Source: Paenibacillus foliorum (GTDB taxonomy: Bacteria > Bacillota > Bacilli > Paenibacillales > NBRC-103111). Taken from it: a stretch of 64,000 nt of DNA. The stretch covers positions 28,560 through 92,559 of the forward strand of contig NZ_WHOD01000004.1 of NCBI RefSeq assembly GCF_013141765.1. Reading direction: 5' to 3'. A model generated the notes under the pieces. The model was not told the DNA's origin, did no database searches, and worked only from the letters and a program-made list of their open reading frames with translations. Positions 1-8,084 of this stretch are shown piece by piece; position 1 is the stretch's first letter, and each line of letters starts with the position of its first letter. The translations under genes and the position numbers were made by a program.

Positions 1-50
1 GCCAGCTCCTGCAGCGCCTCTGCTTTTAAAGCCTCTAAACGCTCTTTCAT
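1..50 (-). CDS. pheS: Phenylalanyl-tRNA synthetase alpha subunit, N-terminal fragment
   Basis: Only the first 16 codons lie in the window; the gene runs off the left edge. The visible N-terminus (MKERLEALKAEALQEL) resembles the coiled-coil arm that begins bacterial PheS. The enzyme charges tRNA-Phe as an alpha2-beta2 complex with PheT in the cytoplasm. The start is supported by a GGAGGAG ribosome-binding site about 7 bases upstream. The decisive context is the upstream T-box with a TTC (Phe) specifier. pheT probably follows outside the window (inference). Confidence 0.85.
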   Translation of the reverse strand, partial: MKERLEALKAEALQEL

Positions 51-68
51 GATTTTTCTCCTCCTTCG

Positions 69-140
69 AGTTTTGCCTTGGCAAAACTTTCTTCGTAAGC
101 ACTTGCTGAGTTTCGCGTATGCGAAACTTTCTTCGTAAGC
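69..140. repeat. Two tandem palindromic units between the T-box and pheS
   Basis: Two units 40 bases apart each hold a short perfect inverted repeat: agttttgcc/ggcaaaact at 69-88 and agtttcgc/gcgaaact at 109-128. Each is followed by the same string ttcttcgtaagc. Stem sequences differ but pairing is kept, which suggests selection on structure or two copies of a mobile palindromic repeat. They sit in the 5' untranslated region of pheS, downstream of the T-box terminator. A hairpin with similar right flank (cgtaagc) occurs at 10860-10894. Confidence 0.6.
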
Positions 141-164
141 TTTGCTGTCGTTTACACCTCAACG

Positions 165-500
165 AACACAAAAAAGACCTCTCCAATCCCGGATCAGGGA
201 CGAAAAAGTCGTGGTACCACCCTTGTTTCGAAAAGCCCGTGTTTCTCTTGCAGCCCGATTACACGGTATACAAGCAAAATCCGAATGCTTCTCGCTTCAT
301 TAGACATAACGGTTCACGCATGATTACGTGACCGGTTCCCTCTACTTACCGCGGATTTCACCGTACGGGTTCAAGGGTCTGCTCGGGAGTGAACTTCGGC
401 AGCCTGTTTCTGTAGAACCGCTCTCAATCTCCGGCGGCTCCTCCCTGTATAGAGGCACTGCGTACTCTTCTCCGTCAACGCATTTCATTGTATGGAAGTA
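165..500 (-). promoter_or_regulatory. T-box leader controlling pheS (Phe specifier)
   Basis: Read on the minus strand, the leader has a long Stem I, the specifier context GAAGTTCACTCC with TTC (Phe) at 391-393, the conserved T-box core GGGTGGTACCACG (210-222) that pairs with the tRNA acceptor end, and then a terminator-type segment ending in a run of six Ts. T-boxes read the charging state of a cognate tRNA and allow read-through when tRNA-Phe is uncharged. Specifier and downstream gene agree, so the assignment is firm; exact stem borders were not folded. Confidence 0.92.
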
Positions 501-507
501 TTAGCAT

Positions 508-536
508 ATTATATGCAAATTCGATTAAAGATGCAA
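508..536 (-). promoter_or_regulatory. Vegetative (sigma-A-type) promoter of the pheS leader
   Basis: On the minus strand TTGCAT (531-536) is separated by exactly 17 bases from a perfect TATAAT (508-513). It lies just upstream of the T-box Stem I, at the right place to start that leader. Confidence 0.75.
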
Positions 537-661
537 GAGAGCAGCCTAGTTCTGGATTCTACTCCTTGATAAATGGGTATTTGAAGCAGGGGCAATCGAA
601 CAGACCAATTGGTCAAATATAACGTATAGTGTCTTATACCCATTCAAAGGAGCTGAAGAAA

Positions 662-922
662 ATGGCTTTTTGTCCAGATTGCCCTACCCAAACTGTATTT
701 GATCCTCCGGTGACTATGTATGAAAATCACTACCATCCTCAACTTGTTGAGGTTATTCATCCCATTGAGATTATTAATCAACATCATTGCGTGCCACATT
801 ACCAGCATATCTACACAGCCACTTCCAAAGATGTAATGTGCACGGTATCCTCCGTTAAACGGAAAAAAAACCGTTCCGGCAAAAAAGCAAGCATCTCGCA
901 ACGTAAATCCAAAAGAGGCTAA
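662..922 (+). CDS. cotD: CotD-family spore coat protein
   Basis: The 86-residue product is rich in His, Cys, Tyr and Pro early (CPDCPTQTVFDPPVTMYENH, then repeated HP and HH) and ends in a Lys/Arg/Ser-rich tail. The CPTQ..FDPP..HP.VHPIEIINQHHC pattern resembles the inner spore coat protein CotD family. The ATG at 662 has an AAAGGAG site 9 bases upstream; an in-frame ATG at 629 has none. It should be made in the mother cell late in sporulation (family knowledge). No convincing SigK promoter was recognised. Confidence 0.75.
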   Translation: MAFCPDCPTQTVFDPPVTMYENHYHPQLVEVIHPIEIINQHHCVPHYQHIYTATSKDVMCTVSSVKRKKNRSGKKASISQRKSKRG

Positions 923-934
923 TCCTTCCAAGAA

Positions 935-963
935 CCTCCGTCAAATGATGATTTTGACGGAGG
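935..963. terminator. Hairpin between convergent cotD and lepB
   Basis: Perfect 11-base arms (935-945 and 953-963) around a 7-base loop, placed between two convergent stop codons. It could end transcription from both sides, although T-runs are weak. Confidence 0.6.
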
Positions 964-971
964 CAGTCTCC

Positions 972-1502
972 TTACTTAGGGTCTAGTGCACCGATATCGG
1001 CAATTGGAAAATAGCGGAACATCACTTTACCTATCAGCTTGTCCTTGTTCACAAAAGGTGTTGGCCACAAGTGGGAATCAAGGCTGTCATTACGGTTATC
1101 TCCCAAGAAAAAATACTGATCCTCCGGTACGTTAACCGGACCAAAGCTGTATTTCATCGGTTCTTTTACATAAGCTTCTTGTACAATCTCTCCGTTACGA
1201 ATCAGCTTCCCCTGCTTCACTTCTATTGTATCTCCAGGAAGTCCTATCAGCCTTTTAACATACCGTTGGTCTTCATGGCCGGGAAGGGGCGGATAGAAGA
1301 CAACAACATCGCCGAATTGAAAATTTGTAAGCCCCACCAATTTTTCAACCAGAATTTTATCTTCCAGTTGTATAGTCGGCAGCATGGACCCTGTCGGCAC
1401 TGTCATCCCTTGCGCTATATAAGTATTGAAGGTGAAGCTTATCGCTATTGTTATCGCCAGAGTCGGCACCCATTCTTTGATCCATCGCTTCACTCGCTGC
1501 AT
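972..1502 (-). CDS. lepB: Signal peptidase I
   Basis: This 176-residue membrane protease removes signal peptides from secreted proteins. One N-terminal membrane segment (about residues 12-31) is followed by box B, TGSMLPT, with the catalytic Ser39. Box D, YVKRLIGLPGD, carries the general base Lys83. Box E is GDNRNDSLDS. The catalytic residues and length fit the short SipS-type Gram-positive enzymes. The start has a GGGAG site. Convergent with cotD and transcribed alone as far as can be seen. Confidence 0.95.
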   Translation of the reverse strand: MQRVKRWIKEWVPTLAITIAISFTFNTYIAQGMTVPTGSMLPTIQLEDKILVEKLVGLTNFQFGDVVVFYPPLPGHEDQRYVKRLIGLPGDTIEVKQGKLIRNGEIVQEAYVKEPMKYSFGPVNVPEDQYFFLGDNRNDSLDSHLWPTPFVNKDKLIGKVMFRYFPIADIGALDPK

Positions 1503-1594
1503 AATGCTCCCATCCCTTCGCCTTTATTTCTAGGTATACCTTACATGATTCAGGCAAAGGGAATATTAAATAAACATAAATTTTTGTTTCTACC

Positions 1595-2035
1595 TTATTT
1601 TGTGGACGAGCTGGCCGATTTATTTGCCACTGTCACATATTCCTTTACTCGTGTATCGCCGATTTTCCATTCAACTGCAACCTGCTCTGTATCCTTCCAA
1701 TTTTTAACAGAACCTTTATCGACAAATGTTAGTGCTTGGCCTGTTTTGAACAACTCAGGTTCCGTAACAGGCAGTGATTTAGGCTCTTGATCTTTATGAT
1801 AAATGGTTGCGGTTACTTCACTCATGGTTTGTTCTGTTATTGAAGTTTGCATGGAAATAATCTCATCAAGCGCATCTCCATTTGCAACGTATTCGAGCTC
1901 CACTTTCCAATGCTGCGATTGACCATTTAGCACGGCAGGACTTGATCCTACCTTGTCTATTTTCTTAGTACAAGCCGTTAATCCAGTGACAGCCGTAGTT
2001 AGTGACAGCATTAAAATGATTATTTGTTTTTTCAT
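1595..2035 (-). CDS. Predicted lipoprotein of unknown function
   Basis: The 146-residue product has a lipoprotein signal MKKQIIILMLSL followed by the lipobox LTAC, so it should be anchored outside the membrane. The mature part is hydrophilic, with a beta-rich look (WKVELEYVANGDAL, VAVEWKIGDTRVKEYV) and a Ser/Lys tail; no family was recognised. The start at 2035 has an AGGAGG site 9 bases upstream; a longer frame to 2110 lacks both a site and a sensible signal peptide. It lies head-to-head with the aldo/keto reductase. Confidence 0.75.
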   Translation of the reverse strand: MKKQIIILMLSLTTAVTGLTACTKKIDKVGSSPAVLNGQSQHWKVELEYVANGDALDEIISMQTSITEQTMSEVTATIYHKDQEPKSLPVTEPELFKTGQALTFVDKGSVKNWKDTEQVAVEWKIGDTRVKEYVTVANKSASSSTK

Positions 2036-2217
2036 TGTTGAATTCCTCCTAAGCCTTCGAAAAGCTAGCTTCATCTTTTCTACTTCATAATTTGTATATT
2101 TAATCAGCATTTTATCCCAAAACTAATAGGCTAATCAAGAAATTGGCTTTTTTGACTTCATAGAAATAATATCGTTAAAATATAAAAGCATACATATGAT
2201 CATGGGAGGGATTCAAT

Positions 2218-3138
2218 TTGAAATACCGGCGATTAGGAACAACTGATTTGAAAGTATCCATCATTGGTGTCGGCACCTGGCAATTCGGAGGAGAGTGGGG
2301 CAAACAATTTCTTCAGCAAGAGGCCGATGCTATTTTGGATCAAGCTCAGGAATCAGGTATCAACCTGATTGATACGGCAGAATGTTATGGCGACCATGTA
2401 TCGGAAGCACTGATCGGTAATTATATATCCCGCAGGCGCAGAGAGGATTGGGTGATTGCAACCAAGTTTGGTCACCACTTTAATGAGAACTTTAGTCGCA
2501 ACCAGCTATGGACCGCTTCAGACGTACTTAAGCAGCTTGATGATTCGTTAAAAGCATTGAGCACTGATTATGTAGACGTATATCAATTTCATTCCGGCTC
2601 AGATGAAGCTTTTGATAATGATGAATTGTGGACAGTACTGGATAAACAGGTTCAAGCGGGGAAAATTCGGCACTTGGGTACTTCAATCGGCAGCAACGAT
2701 AATCTACATCAAACAGCAGCTTCAACTAAAGTGAATTCACGCGTAATTCAAGTCGTGTATAACCGATTGGATCGGAAGCCAGAAGAACGGGTATTCCCTT
2801 CCTGCCAGGAGCAGGATCTTGGTGTGCTCGCGCGAGTTCCCTTAGCCAGTGGTTATTTGAGCGGCAAGTATAAACCTGGAGCCGTCTTCTCCGAAAATGA
2901 CGTACGCAACAATCATGACCGAGAGCATACGCTTCGTAAGCTGGAGGAAGTCGCACAAATCCGCGACAACGAGGTGCCGCAAGGCATCGATATGGCAACC
3001 TGGGCACTAGCCTGGTGCCTCAAGCACCCTGCTGTGACTGCCGTTATTCCAGGATGCAAAAGTCCGGAGCAAGTGATCAGCAATGCAGCAGCAGCCGATT
3101 ATATTTCCGAGTTTCATCCTCAAAACTGGAAAGAATAA
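2218..3138 (+). CDS. Aldo/keto reductase
   Basis: NAD(P)H-dependent oxidoreductase of the aldo/keto reductase superfamily, 306 residues, a TIM-barrel length. The catalytic tetrad is visible: Asp52 (LIDTAECYG), Tyr57, Lys83 (ATKFG) and His125 (YQFHS). The C-terminal cofactor segment AVIPGCKSPEQV is typical. The start is TTG with GGGAGGG 7 bases upstream. The substrate cannot be told. An MFS gene follows by 157 bases on the same strand. Confidence 0.92.
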   Translation: MKYRRLGTTDLKVSIIGVGTWQFGGEWGKQFLQQEADAILDQAQESGINLIDTAECYGDHVSEALIGNYISRRRREDWVIATKFGHHFNENFSRNQLWTASDVLKQLDDSLKALSTDYVDVYQFHSGSDEAFDNDELWTVLDKQVQAGKIRHLGTSIGSNDNLHQTAASTKVNSRVIQVVYNRLDRKPEERVFPSCQEQDLGVLARVPLASGYLSGKYKPGAVFSENDVRNNHDREHTLRKLEEVAQIRDNEVPQGIDMATWALAWCLKHPAVTAVIPGCKSPEQVISNAAAADYISEFHPQNWKE

Positions 3139-3295
3139 GGCGCTAACCGCATAAATTTTAAAGCATAATAATCCATGTTTTTCAGTAGCACCGTCCATGT
3201 AATTCAACATCTTATCAAGGTATGCTAGTCGGAGAAGTCATAACCGGAGCTGAAGCTCGACTCCGCAGCCAAGATAAGAAAGGTATTGAGAACCG

Positions 3296-4504
3296 ATGAA
3301 GCTTTCAACTCGCATCTACCTGGACGCAGCCTTGCAAAATATGAAAAGCGTATTCTTCTTTACCTTTTTACAAGTATTAATCGCCCGCTTAGGTGCAACC
3401 AATTTCCAGATAGCTTTGTCAAATTCACTTCCACCTCTGTTCTGTGCATTGTCGCTAGCGTTTCTTACGCGACAGCTGCCCGTCACCAGAGGTGTTTTTC
3501 TTACAGGCGGTTATATCCGTCAGTTTGCATTTTTGTGCATGGCTTTTTCTGTACTGCTTCCTAATCCGATTCCCTATTTGTTGTTTTTCTGGTCTGTCAA
3601 TGCAGTTTCCGTCATGGTGTCGGACGCTCAGAAGCCAGCTCTTATGCGCAGGTGGGTGTCTCCGAATGACTTCTCCAAAATTTTTAGCAACAACAAAATT
3701 ATCGGGATTGTTATCGTCACCATAGGAAGCTTTACAATCGGGCACTTTCTCGATGCTTATAATTGGATGTTTCCGAAAAACTATGTATTTTCAATGCTAA
3801 TTGGATGCTTATCCACATTTGCGGGTATGTCCCTTATGGCTGAACTGGCTCCTAAAGAAAAACAGCCGATTAAGCTTACATGGGTCCGCCCCTTTCAAGA
3901 GTGTGACCGTAAAACGTGGTGGCTCGGGCTTAACAATGCAGGCATCGCCATGGTAGCTCCATTGCTTGTCATTTATCATGTCAATGTGTTGAAATTGAGC
4001 AACTTGCAAATTGCTTATTTTGTGGTCATAGCAGGTGTAGTATCCACACTACTGCTGCCTGTTGCCCGCATGCTTATGGAACGTTTCGGCATGATAAAGG
4101 TATATGGGGTAGCCATTATCGGCATGGCGCTTGCTCTGCTGCCCTATGGATTTATCCAATCATTCTGGCTACTGCTCGTTATTCAAGGCTGGGTAGGGGT
4201 TTGTCTTGCTGTCAATGAGGTTGCTTCTCAAACCATTATGATGAGGGAAGCCTCCAAGCATCGGAAGGAAATGGTCTACTTCTCTGACTTTCAACTCGTT
4301 ATGAATGCTGGAAATGGGATCGGAGCGCTGCTGTCTGGGGCGCTGCTCGCGTTTTTGCCGATTTGGGGCTGCTTTGTCCTCATTGCCATCACCCGAGTAT
4401 TATTTTTCTTTAGCTACCGCTCGGCTGAAAATACGGAGACAGAAGATGTCACAACACTCCAGGATGTAAAACAAGGGAACCAGGCGCATTCGGCAAAAAG
4501 CTAA
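3296..4504 (+). CDS. Major facilitator superfamily transporter
   Basis: A 402-residue, strongly hydrophobic protein with roughly 10-12 membrane segments and a charged central loop near residues 185-205, the two-half layout of MFS carriers. It starts MKLSTRIYLDAALQNMKSVF and ends in a hydrophilic tail rich in Glu, Thr and Lys. Substrate and direction are not readable. The ATG has a modest AGAAAGG upstream. A repeat-rich stretch follows, separating it from the convergent CopCD gene. Confidence 0.85.
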   Translation: MKLSTRIYLDAALQNMKSVFFFTFLQVLIARLGATNFQIALSNSLPPLFCALSLAFLTRQLPVTRGVFLTGGYIRQFAFLCMAFSVLLPNPIPYLLFFWSVNAVSVMVSDAQKPALMRRWVSPNDFSKIFSNNKIIGIVIVTIGSFTIGHFLDAYNWMFPKNYVFSMLIGCLSTFAGMSLMAELAPKEKQPIKLTWVRPFQECDRKTWWLGLNNAGIAMVAPLLVIYHVNVLKLSNLQIAYFVVIAGVVSTLLLPVARMLMERFGMIKVYGVAIIGMALALLPYGFIQSFWLLLVIQGWVGVCLAVNEVASQTIMMREASKHRKEMVYFSDFQLVMNAGNGIGALLSGALLAFLPIWGCFVLIAITRVLFFFSYRSAENTETEDVTTLQDVKQGNQAHSAKS

Positions 4505-4536
4505 CACAAATAAAAAAAAGTCCGTATCATCCGAAT

Positions 4537-4581
4537 CCATACGTTGGTGCGTGGGGAGGGAATCGGGTGTGGGATTACGGC
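4537..4581. repeat. Fragment of a dispersed intergenic repeat (family B)
   Basis: These 45 bases match 63634-63678 at 41 of 45 positions (ccatacgttggt, then ggggaggga, then gggtgtgggatt). The other copy continues into a longer element bounded by inverted repeats, so this one appears truncated. It lies just after the MFS gene. Confidence 0.6.
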
Positions 4582-4681
4582 ACGTATCTGGTAACATACG
4601 AATTCGATCTTGGAAGCTAAATCCGAGAGAAAATCAGTTGTCCTGACAAATAGAAGTGCTGCATCCACGGATGTGGCGGCC

Positions 4682-4881
4682 AATAGCGGAAAGACTTGTT
4701 CCTCTATCGCCTGGGAAAGCACAAAAACAGAGAGATAACGGAAGAACAGCTAATTCCGTTATCTCTCTGTTTTTGTGCATAGTACTCATTATTCGCCCCA
4801 AATAGCGGAATTCCGACTTCCGTCATCCCCTTAAGTTGGAGGAGATAGAACGAATAAAGGAACTCCGTGTTCCGTTTATTC
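4682..4881. repeat. Dispersed palindromic intergenic repeat, family A copy 1
   Basis: A ~200-base element holding a 25-base perfect inverted repeat (4719-4743 and 4754-4778) around a 10-base loop, core AGATAACGGAA / TTCCGTTATCT. TAGCGGAA half-motifs lie at both ends and a smaller AACGGAACT-type hairpin at the right. Related copies at 44801-44992 and 51042-51230 share the same order of parts. This copy lies between convergent genes and may also act as a terminator. Confidence 0.8.
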
Positions 4882-4961
4882 AAATCCTCCAATGAGGACG
4901 AGTGTTTGCCAAGGATGTGCGTAGCCAAGTATAACAACTTTTAAGAAAACCAAGGCAAAAC

Positions 4962-5007
4962 AAAAATCGGTCCTTTTCGCAAATTCTGCGAATATGAACC
5001 GATTTTT
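4962..5007 (-). terminator. Terminator of the nikR-copCD unit
   Basis: Arms 4962-4973 and 4996-5007 (AAAAATCGGTCC / GAACCGATTTTT) with an inner stem; on the minus strand the stem runs into TTTTTGTTTTG just past the CopCD stop. Confidence 0.75.
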
Positions 5008-5055
5008 CTGCATTATTTCTATGAAGTAAATCAGCTAGCACATAACCGAGCTCTA

Positions 5056-6735
5056 CTAGTAGAGCCTTATTTGCTTCTGATAAACGGTCTCGTCGTCATT
5101 ACTGTCCATAACACGAATCTCGATGTCCCAATACCCGGGATACGGTAAGTAGGCGCCGCGCGCTTTGTAGGTATGCTTCTTCATGTTATAGGATTCTTCG
5201 AACGCTTTCTCGTCTTCCGTAGTGAAGCTAAGCGGAACCTCAATAGGGGCAATTTCAGGGGTACCCGCATTTCGCAGCTTGAGTAATACCTGCTTTGGCT
5301 TGCCCAGCTTCTCAGGAAGCCACACCTTAACTGTGATGTCATTGACTCCAGGCACGTTCGGCGTGATTTGTGTAGTCATGTGGATCTTCTCACCCATCAC
5401 ATGCCAGTACAGCGGTTCGTTTGCTGGAAGCGGCGTTAAATAAGTGAAGATGCCGACAATACAAGCAATCAGCAGTGCCAGAACCGCATCCACCCGGAGT
5501 AAGTATGTAACCTTTTCAAGCGTACGCTTACGGTACAGGATACGCAAAGTCAAACCGGTTAACACAACAAGCAGCACAAGGGCGCTTTTGACCAAAAGCA
5601 TCTTGCCCCACTGTGTTTCAACCAGATAGCGGATGTCCGGCAAGAAAATCAAAACTATAAAAACACCTGATAAAGTCAATAATGCTATGGAAGCAAGCGC
5701 AATCGATGAAAATCGAGGGAAAAATACCTTAGCTTCCTCTTTATTACTGCGCCAAAGCACAAGCAGCATCAGCAGCCCGCCCATCCATAAGGCCGCTGCA
5801 GCCATGTGGATCACATCAAGTACTATGGTTTGTGATTGAGGCGCAAAAGCTGCCGCATGGCCATTCAAGCTTTTAAACACCCATAGAAGGGCAACCCATA
5901 CTACATCCATCCATGGATTACGATAAAGAACGATAAAACCAAGCAATGACAAAGCAAGGCTGCCCAGCCATATGTAACCAATACCCGTCGACGTGAACAG
6001 ATCTGCCATGGCCTCAGGGCCGCCGTTCCCTACCATTGCGTAAATGTGAGTAAACATGAACAAGAGAAAAACAAGCAAATAAGCACGCTGCAGTTGTACG
6101 GCCCAGCCTTCGAGCATCGGGCGAACATTTCCGATATTCCCTAATCCGAAACGCAGCCATATGACCCAGCCTGTAAACAGCAGCATGGTTATAAAATAAA
6201 GGATCCGGGACAAATAATTAACCATGTCCAAAACACCAAATTCCTGTGACAGTCCTGTAAAAGTCAGATCCGCATTAGAAGGTATCCCTCCTGGCTGCTG
6301 ACTTATACTCTGTCCTAGGGAAAATAAATAGGTCCCTTCAACCGGGTGACCGTCCGCAGAGATCACATGGTAAGTGACTAAATAATTGCCTGTTGTAAGC
6401 TTCGGCAGGTCCAATTGGACCACTGTTCGGCTAGCGTTTAGCTTAGCTTTGCTGTCAGTAACCGGCTTTTGCTTGGAGTCAAAAACCTTGATGTAGTAAA
6501 CCCCATCCTCCAGCCTTTCATTAAAGGTAAGAATCACACTCGAGGGTGCTTGCTCCAGCTCGGCATTGGCCGCTGGAACCGCACTCGTTAAGCTCGTGTG
6601 AGCAGATACTTTCTGTGGTGCTATCCCTCCAATACACAGTGAGACTATAAGTATAGTCAGCAGCAGAATGCACAAGCTGTTCCAGGATAGCTTTCGCTGT
6701 TTTCGGGATGTTATGATTGCTATTGCACTAGCCAT
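5056..6735 (-). CDS. CopC-CopD fusion, YcnJ-like metal uptake protein
   Basis: The 559-residue protein joins three parts. A signal sequence ends ..KVSA, exposing His46 as the new N-terminus. A CopC domain (about 46-145) carries His46, Asp128 and His130 (SADGHPVEG), matching the Cu(II) ligands of CopC. A CopD-type membrane domain (about 165-430, eight or so segments) follows, then an extracytoplasmic YtkA-like C-terminal domain (about 445-559). Such fusions are usually assigned to copper import, as for B. subtilis YcnJ. Here the gene lies 33 bases after a DUF2203 gene and in line with nikR, so nickel-linked control is possible (inference). Confidence 0.88.
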   Translation of the reverse strand: MASAIAIITSRKQRKLSWNSLCILLLTILIVSLCIGGIAPQKVSAHTSLTSAVPAANAELEQAPSSVILTFNERLEDGVYYIKVFDSKQKPVTDSKAKLNASRTVVQLDLPKLTTGNYLVTYHVISADGHPVEGTYLFSLGQSISQQPGGIPSNADLTFTGLSQEFGVLDMVNYLSRILYFITMLLFTGWVIWLRFGLGNIGNVRPMLEGWAVQLQRAYLLVFLLFMFTHIYAMVGNGGPEAMADLFTSTGIGYIWLGSLALSLLGFIVLYRNPWMDVVWVALLWVFKSLNGHAAAFAPQSQTIVLDVIHMAAAALWMGGLLMLLVLWRSNKEEAKVFFPRFSSIALASIALLTLSGVFIVLIFLPDIRYLVETQWGKMLLVKSALVLLVVLTGLTLRILYRKRTLEKVTYLLRVDAVLALLIACIVGIFTYLTPLPANEPLYWHVMGEKIHMTTQITPNVPGVNDITVKVWLPEKLGKPKQVLLKLRNAGTPEIAPIEVPLSFTTEDEKAFEESYNMKKHTYKARGAYLPYPGYWDIEIRVMDSNDDETVYQKQIRLY

Positions 6736-6768
6736 TATGTCTGTAAACCTCCTCCATCAATCTCCGGG

Positions 6769-7173
6769 CTACTCAGTCAGCTTCCTTCTTCCTAAGAACC
6801 CATCTTGAATCCCATGATAATGGGCAACGCTATCCTCACCTTGACGCCAACAAAGCAGTACCTCCTGCCCATCCAACAGAGCCGGGAAATCAATCAGTCC
6901 TGAATCGATATCCTTTAATTGAACACCTTTGAGCTCAAAGCTGCTAAGCAATGTATTTCCCTCCAGCTGCAGAAAATCCATCTCACATTCCAATGTGAAA
7001 TACGGATCGCTGTTGGGTTGCAGGTTTCCATGTTTTTTATGGTAGTCTTTAAGCTGCTGCAATTCCTCATACTTATCACGGTACTGCTGCTTGATGCTTT
7101 GCAGCTTCTCCAGCTCTAGCTTCACCAAAGGCAGCATGGCGTTGGCTTCCGCTACCGTAAAATAAATTTTCAT
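6769..7173 (-). CDS. DUF2203 family protein
   Basis: A 134-residue soluble protein beginning MKIYFTVAEANAMLPLVKLE, the typical opening of DUF2203 proteins, with a coiled-coil segment (about 15-50) and the conserved C-terminal LCWRQGEDSVAHYHGIQDGF. The function of the family is not known. The start at 7173 has CGGAGGAG upstream; an extension to 7194 does not. It lies 27 bases after nikR and 33 bases before the CopCD gene on the same strand, so the three are probably co-transcribed. His residues in the C-terminal motif could bind metal, but this is speculation. Confidence 0.8.
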   Translation of the reverse strand: MKIYFTVAEANAMLPLVKLELEKLQSIKQQYRDKYEELQQLKDYHKKHGNLQPNSDPYFTLECEMDFLQLEGNTLLSSFELKGVQLKDIDSGLIDFPALLDGQEVLLCWRQGEDSVAHYHGIQDGFLGRRKLTE

Positions 7174-7200
7174 ACGGCTCTCCTCCGTTTTCAATCAGAT

Positions 7201-7689
7201 CTAATTATCATGGTTGTGAGTATGCGTGTGAGTATGATTATGTTTACCGCCATCATGAGGTACTTTCTCCTGTCCATCCACATGTGTTACAGACAGCTCA
7301 GCATAGCTTACTCCTTTGAGCACCTGAATGCGCTGTTGAAGCTCACGCAATCTCCTTACGACGCCTCTAACGACAATAACCTCCAAGCATTGATGATGAT
7401 TCAGATGAATATGCATGGTGGAATTTATCTCATGGTGATAATCATGCTGCAGCTCCGTTAGTACAATAGGCAGATCACTGACATGGTGATCATATACCAT
7501 TACAATAGTTCCTGCCGCTAACTGCTCGGACACGATATGGGAGGGTGCAAGTAAGGCTCTGCGTACCAAATCCCGGACCGCCTCGGAGCGATTGTCATAT
7601 CCTTGATGAACAATTAAGGCATCGAACTGCTCAATCAGTGATTGAGGCATCGATATGCCGAACCTGACGAGTGATTCCTTCTCATTCAT
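7201..7689 (-). CDS. nikR: Nickel-responsive regulator NikR
   Basis: A ribbon-helix-helix repressor of 162 residues. The N-terminal DNA-binding part (LVRFGISMPQSLIEQFD, about 7-50) is followed by an ACT-like metal domain. All four high-affinity Ni ligands of the family are present with correct spacing: His82, His93, His95 and Cys101 (MHIHLNHHQC). Unusual is a His-rich tail ending HNHTHTHTHNHDN, absent from E. coli NikR, which may buffer metal. The start at 7689 has GGGGAG; the longer frame to 7728 has no site. It heads a likely operon with the DUF2203 and CopCD genes. Confidence 0.93.
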   Translation of the reverse strand: MNEKESLVRFGISMPQSLIEQFDALIVHQGYDNRSEAVRDLVRRALLAPSHIVSEQLAAGTIVMVYDHHVSDLPIVLTELQHDYHHEINSTMHIHLNHHQCLEVIVVRGVVRRLRELQQRIQVLKGVSYAELSVTHVDGQEKVPHDGGKHNHTHTHTHNHDN

Positions 7690-7747
7690 TGAGCTCTCCC
7701 CTTTTCCGTTGCCGTTTCTTCTTGCCATAAATGTAGCACATTCGGAA

Positions 7748-7771
7748 CTATCAATCCAAATTTAATGATAG
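7748..7771. promoter_or_regulatory. Inverted repeat upstream of nikR, possible operator
   Basis: CTATCA (7748-7753) and TGATAG (7766-7771) form a 6-base dyad with a 12-base spacer, about 60 bases before the nikR start. NikR operators are dyads with longer spacers in Proteobacteria, so the assignment is only a suggestion from position and symmetry. Confidence 0.25.
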
Positions 7772-8020
7772 GCATTATTCAGCGATCGGGTTGCCCTTAA
7801 AAAATGATTGTAAATTGCCATCCATAAAATGGGACAACAAGGGTCCAAGATGATTACTGATCTGCTAGGTCTTATCACCTATTTTTTATTTCTGCGTCAT
7901 TTTGTCACTTTTAAAGTCATCTCTCATTTTTATTAAAAAACCCTGTAATACTTCGTAAATGCTGCATTTTTGACGGTTTGAAACCGTTCCCACTAATCAT
8001 TCTTGTCGAAAATTAATAGA

Positions 8021-8084
8021 TTGACAGCCACCATATATTGAGGTAAATTCTTCTTACGGCTTTATGGACAACTAGATATTGTGG
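8021..8084 (+). promoter_or_regulatory. nrdAB promoter overlapped by two NrdR-like boxes
   Basis: TTGACA (8021-8026), a 17-base spacer and TAAATT (8044-8049) form a vegetative-type promoter. The spacer is filled by CCACCATATATTGAGG (8028-8043), which fits the 16-base NrdR box consensus (aCACwATATaTwGTGt) at about 12 positions. A weaker box, CAACTAGATATTGTGG, lies at 8069-8084, 41 bases downstream start to start, close to four helical turns. Paired boxes in helical phase are the hallmark of NrdR repression of ribonucleotide reductase genes. Confidence 0.6.

Noticed and set aside
119..331. 70-codon frame over the T-box leader
   Set aside because: It runs through the conserved T-box core on the wrong strand and has no binding site.
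644..931. 95-codon minus-strand frame opposite cotD
   Set aside because: Shadow of the coat-protein gene; no site upstream, and the plus-strand product has clear CotD character.
1071..1790. 239-codon plus-strand frame opposite lepB and the lipoprotein gene
   Set aside because: It spans two well-supported minus-strand genes and the gap between them, has no ribosome-binding site and no recognisable features.
4719..4778. Family A stem read as a simple rho-independent terminator only
   Set aside because: Three copies share a 200-base arrangement beyond the stem, and one lies upstream of a gene rather than behind one, so a dispersed repeat fits better.
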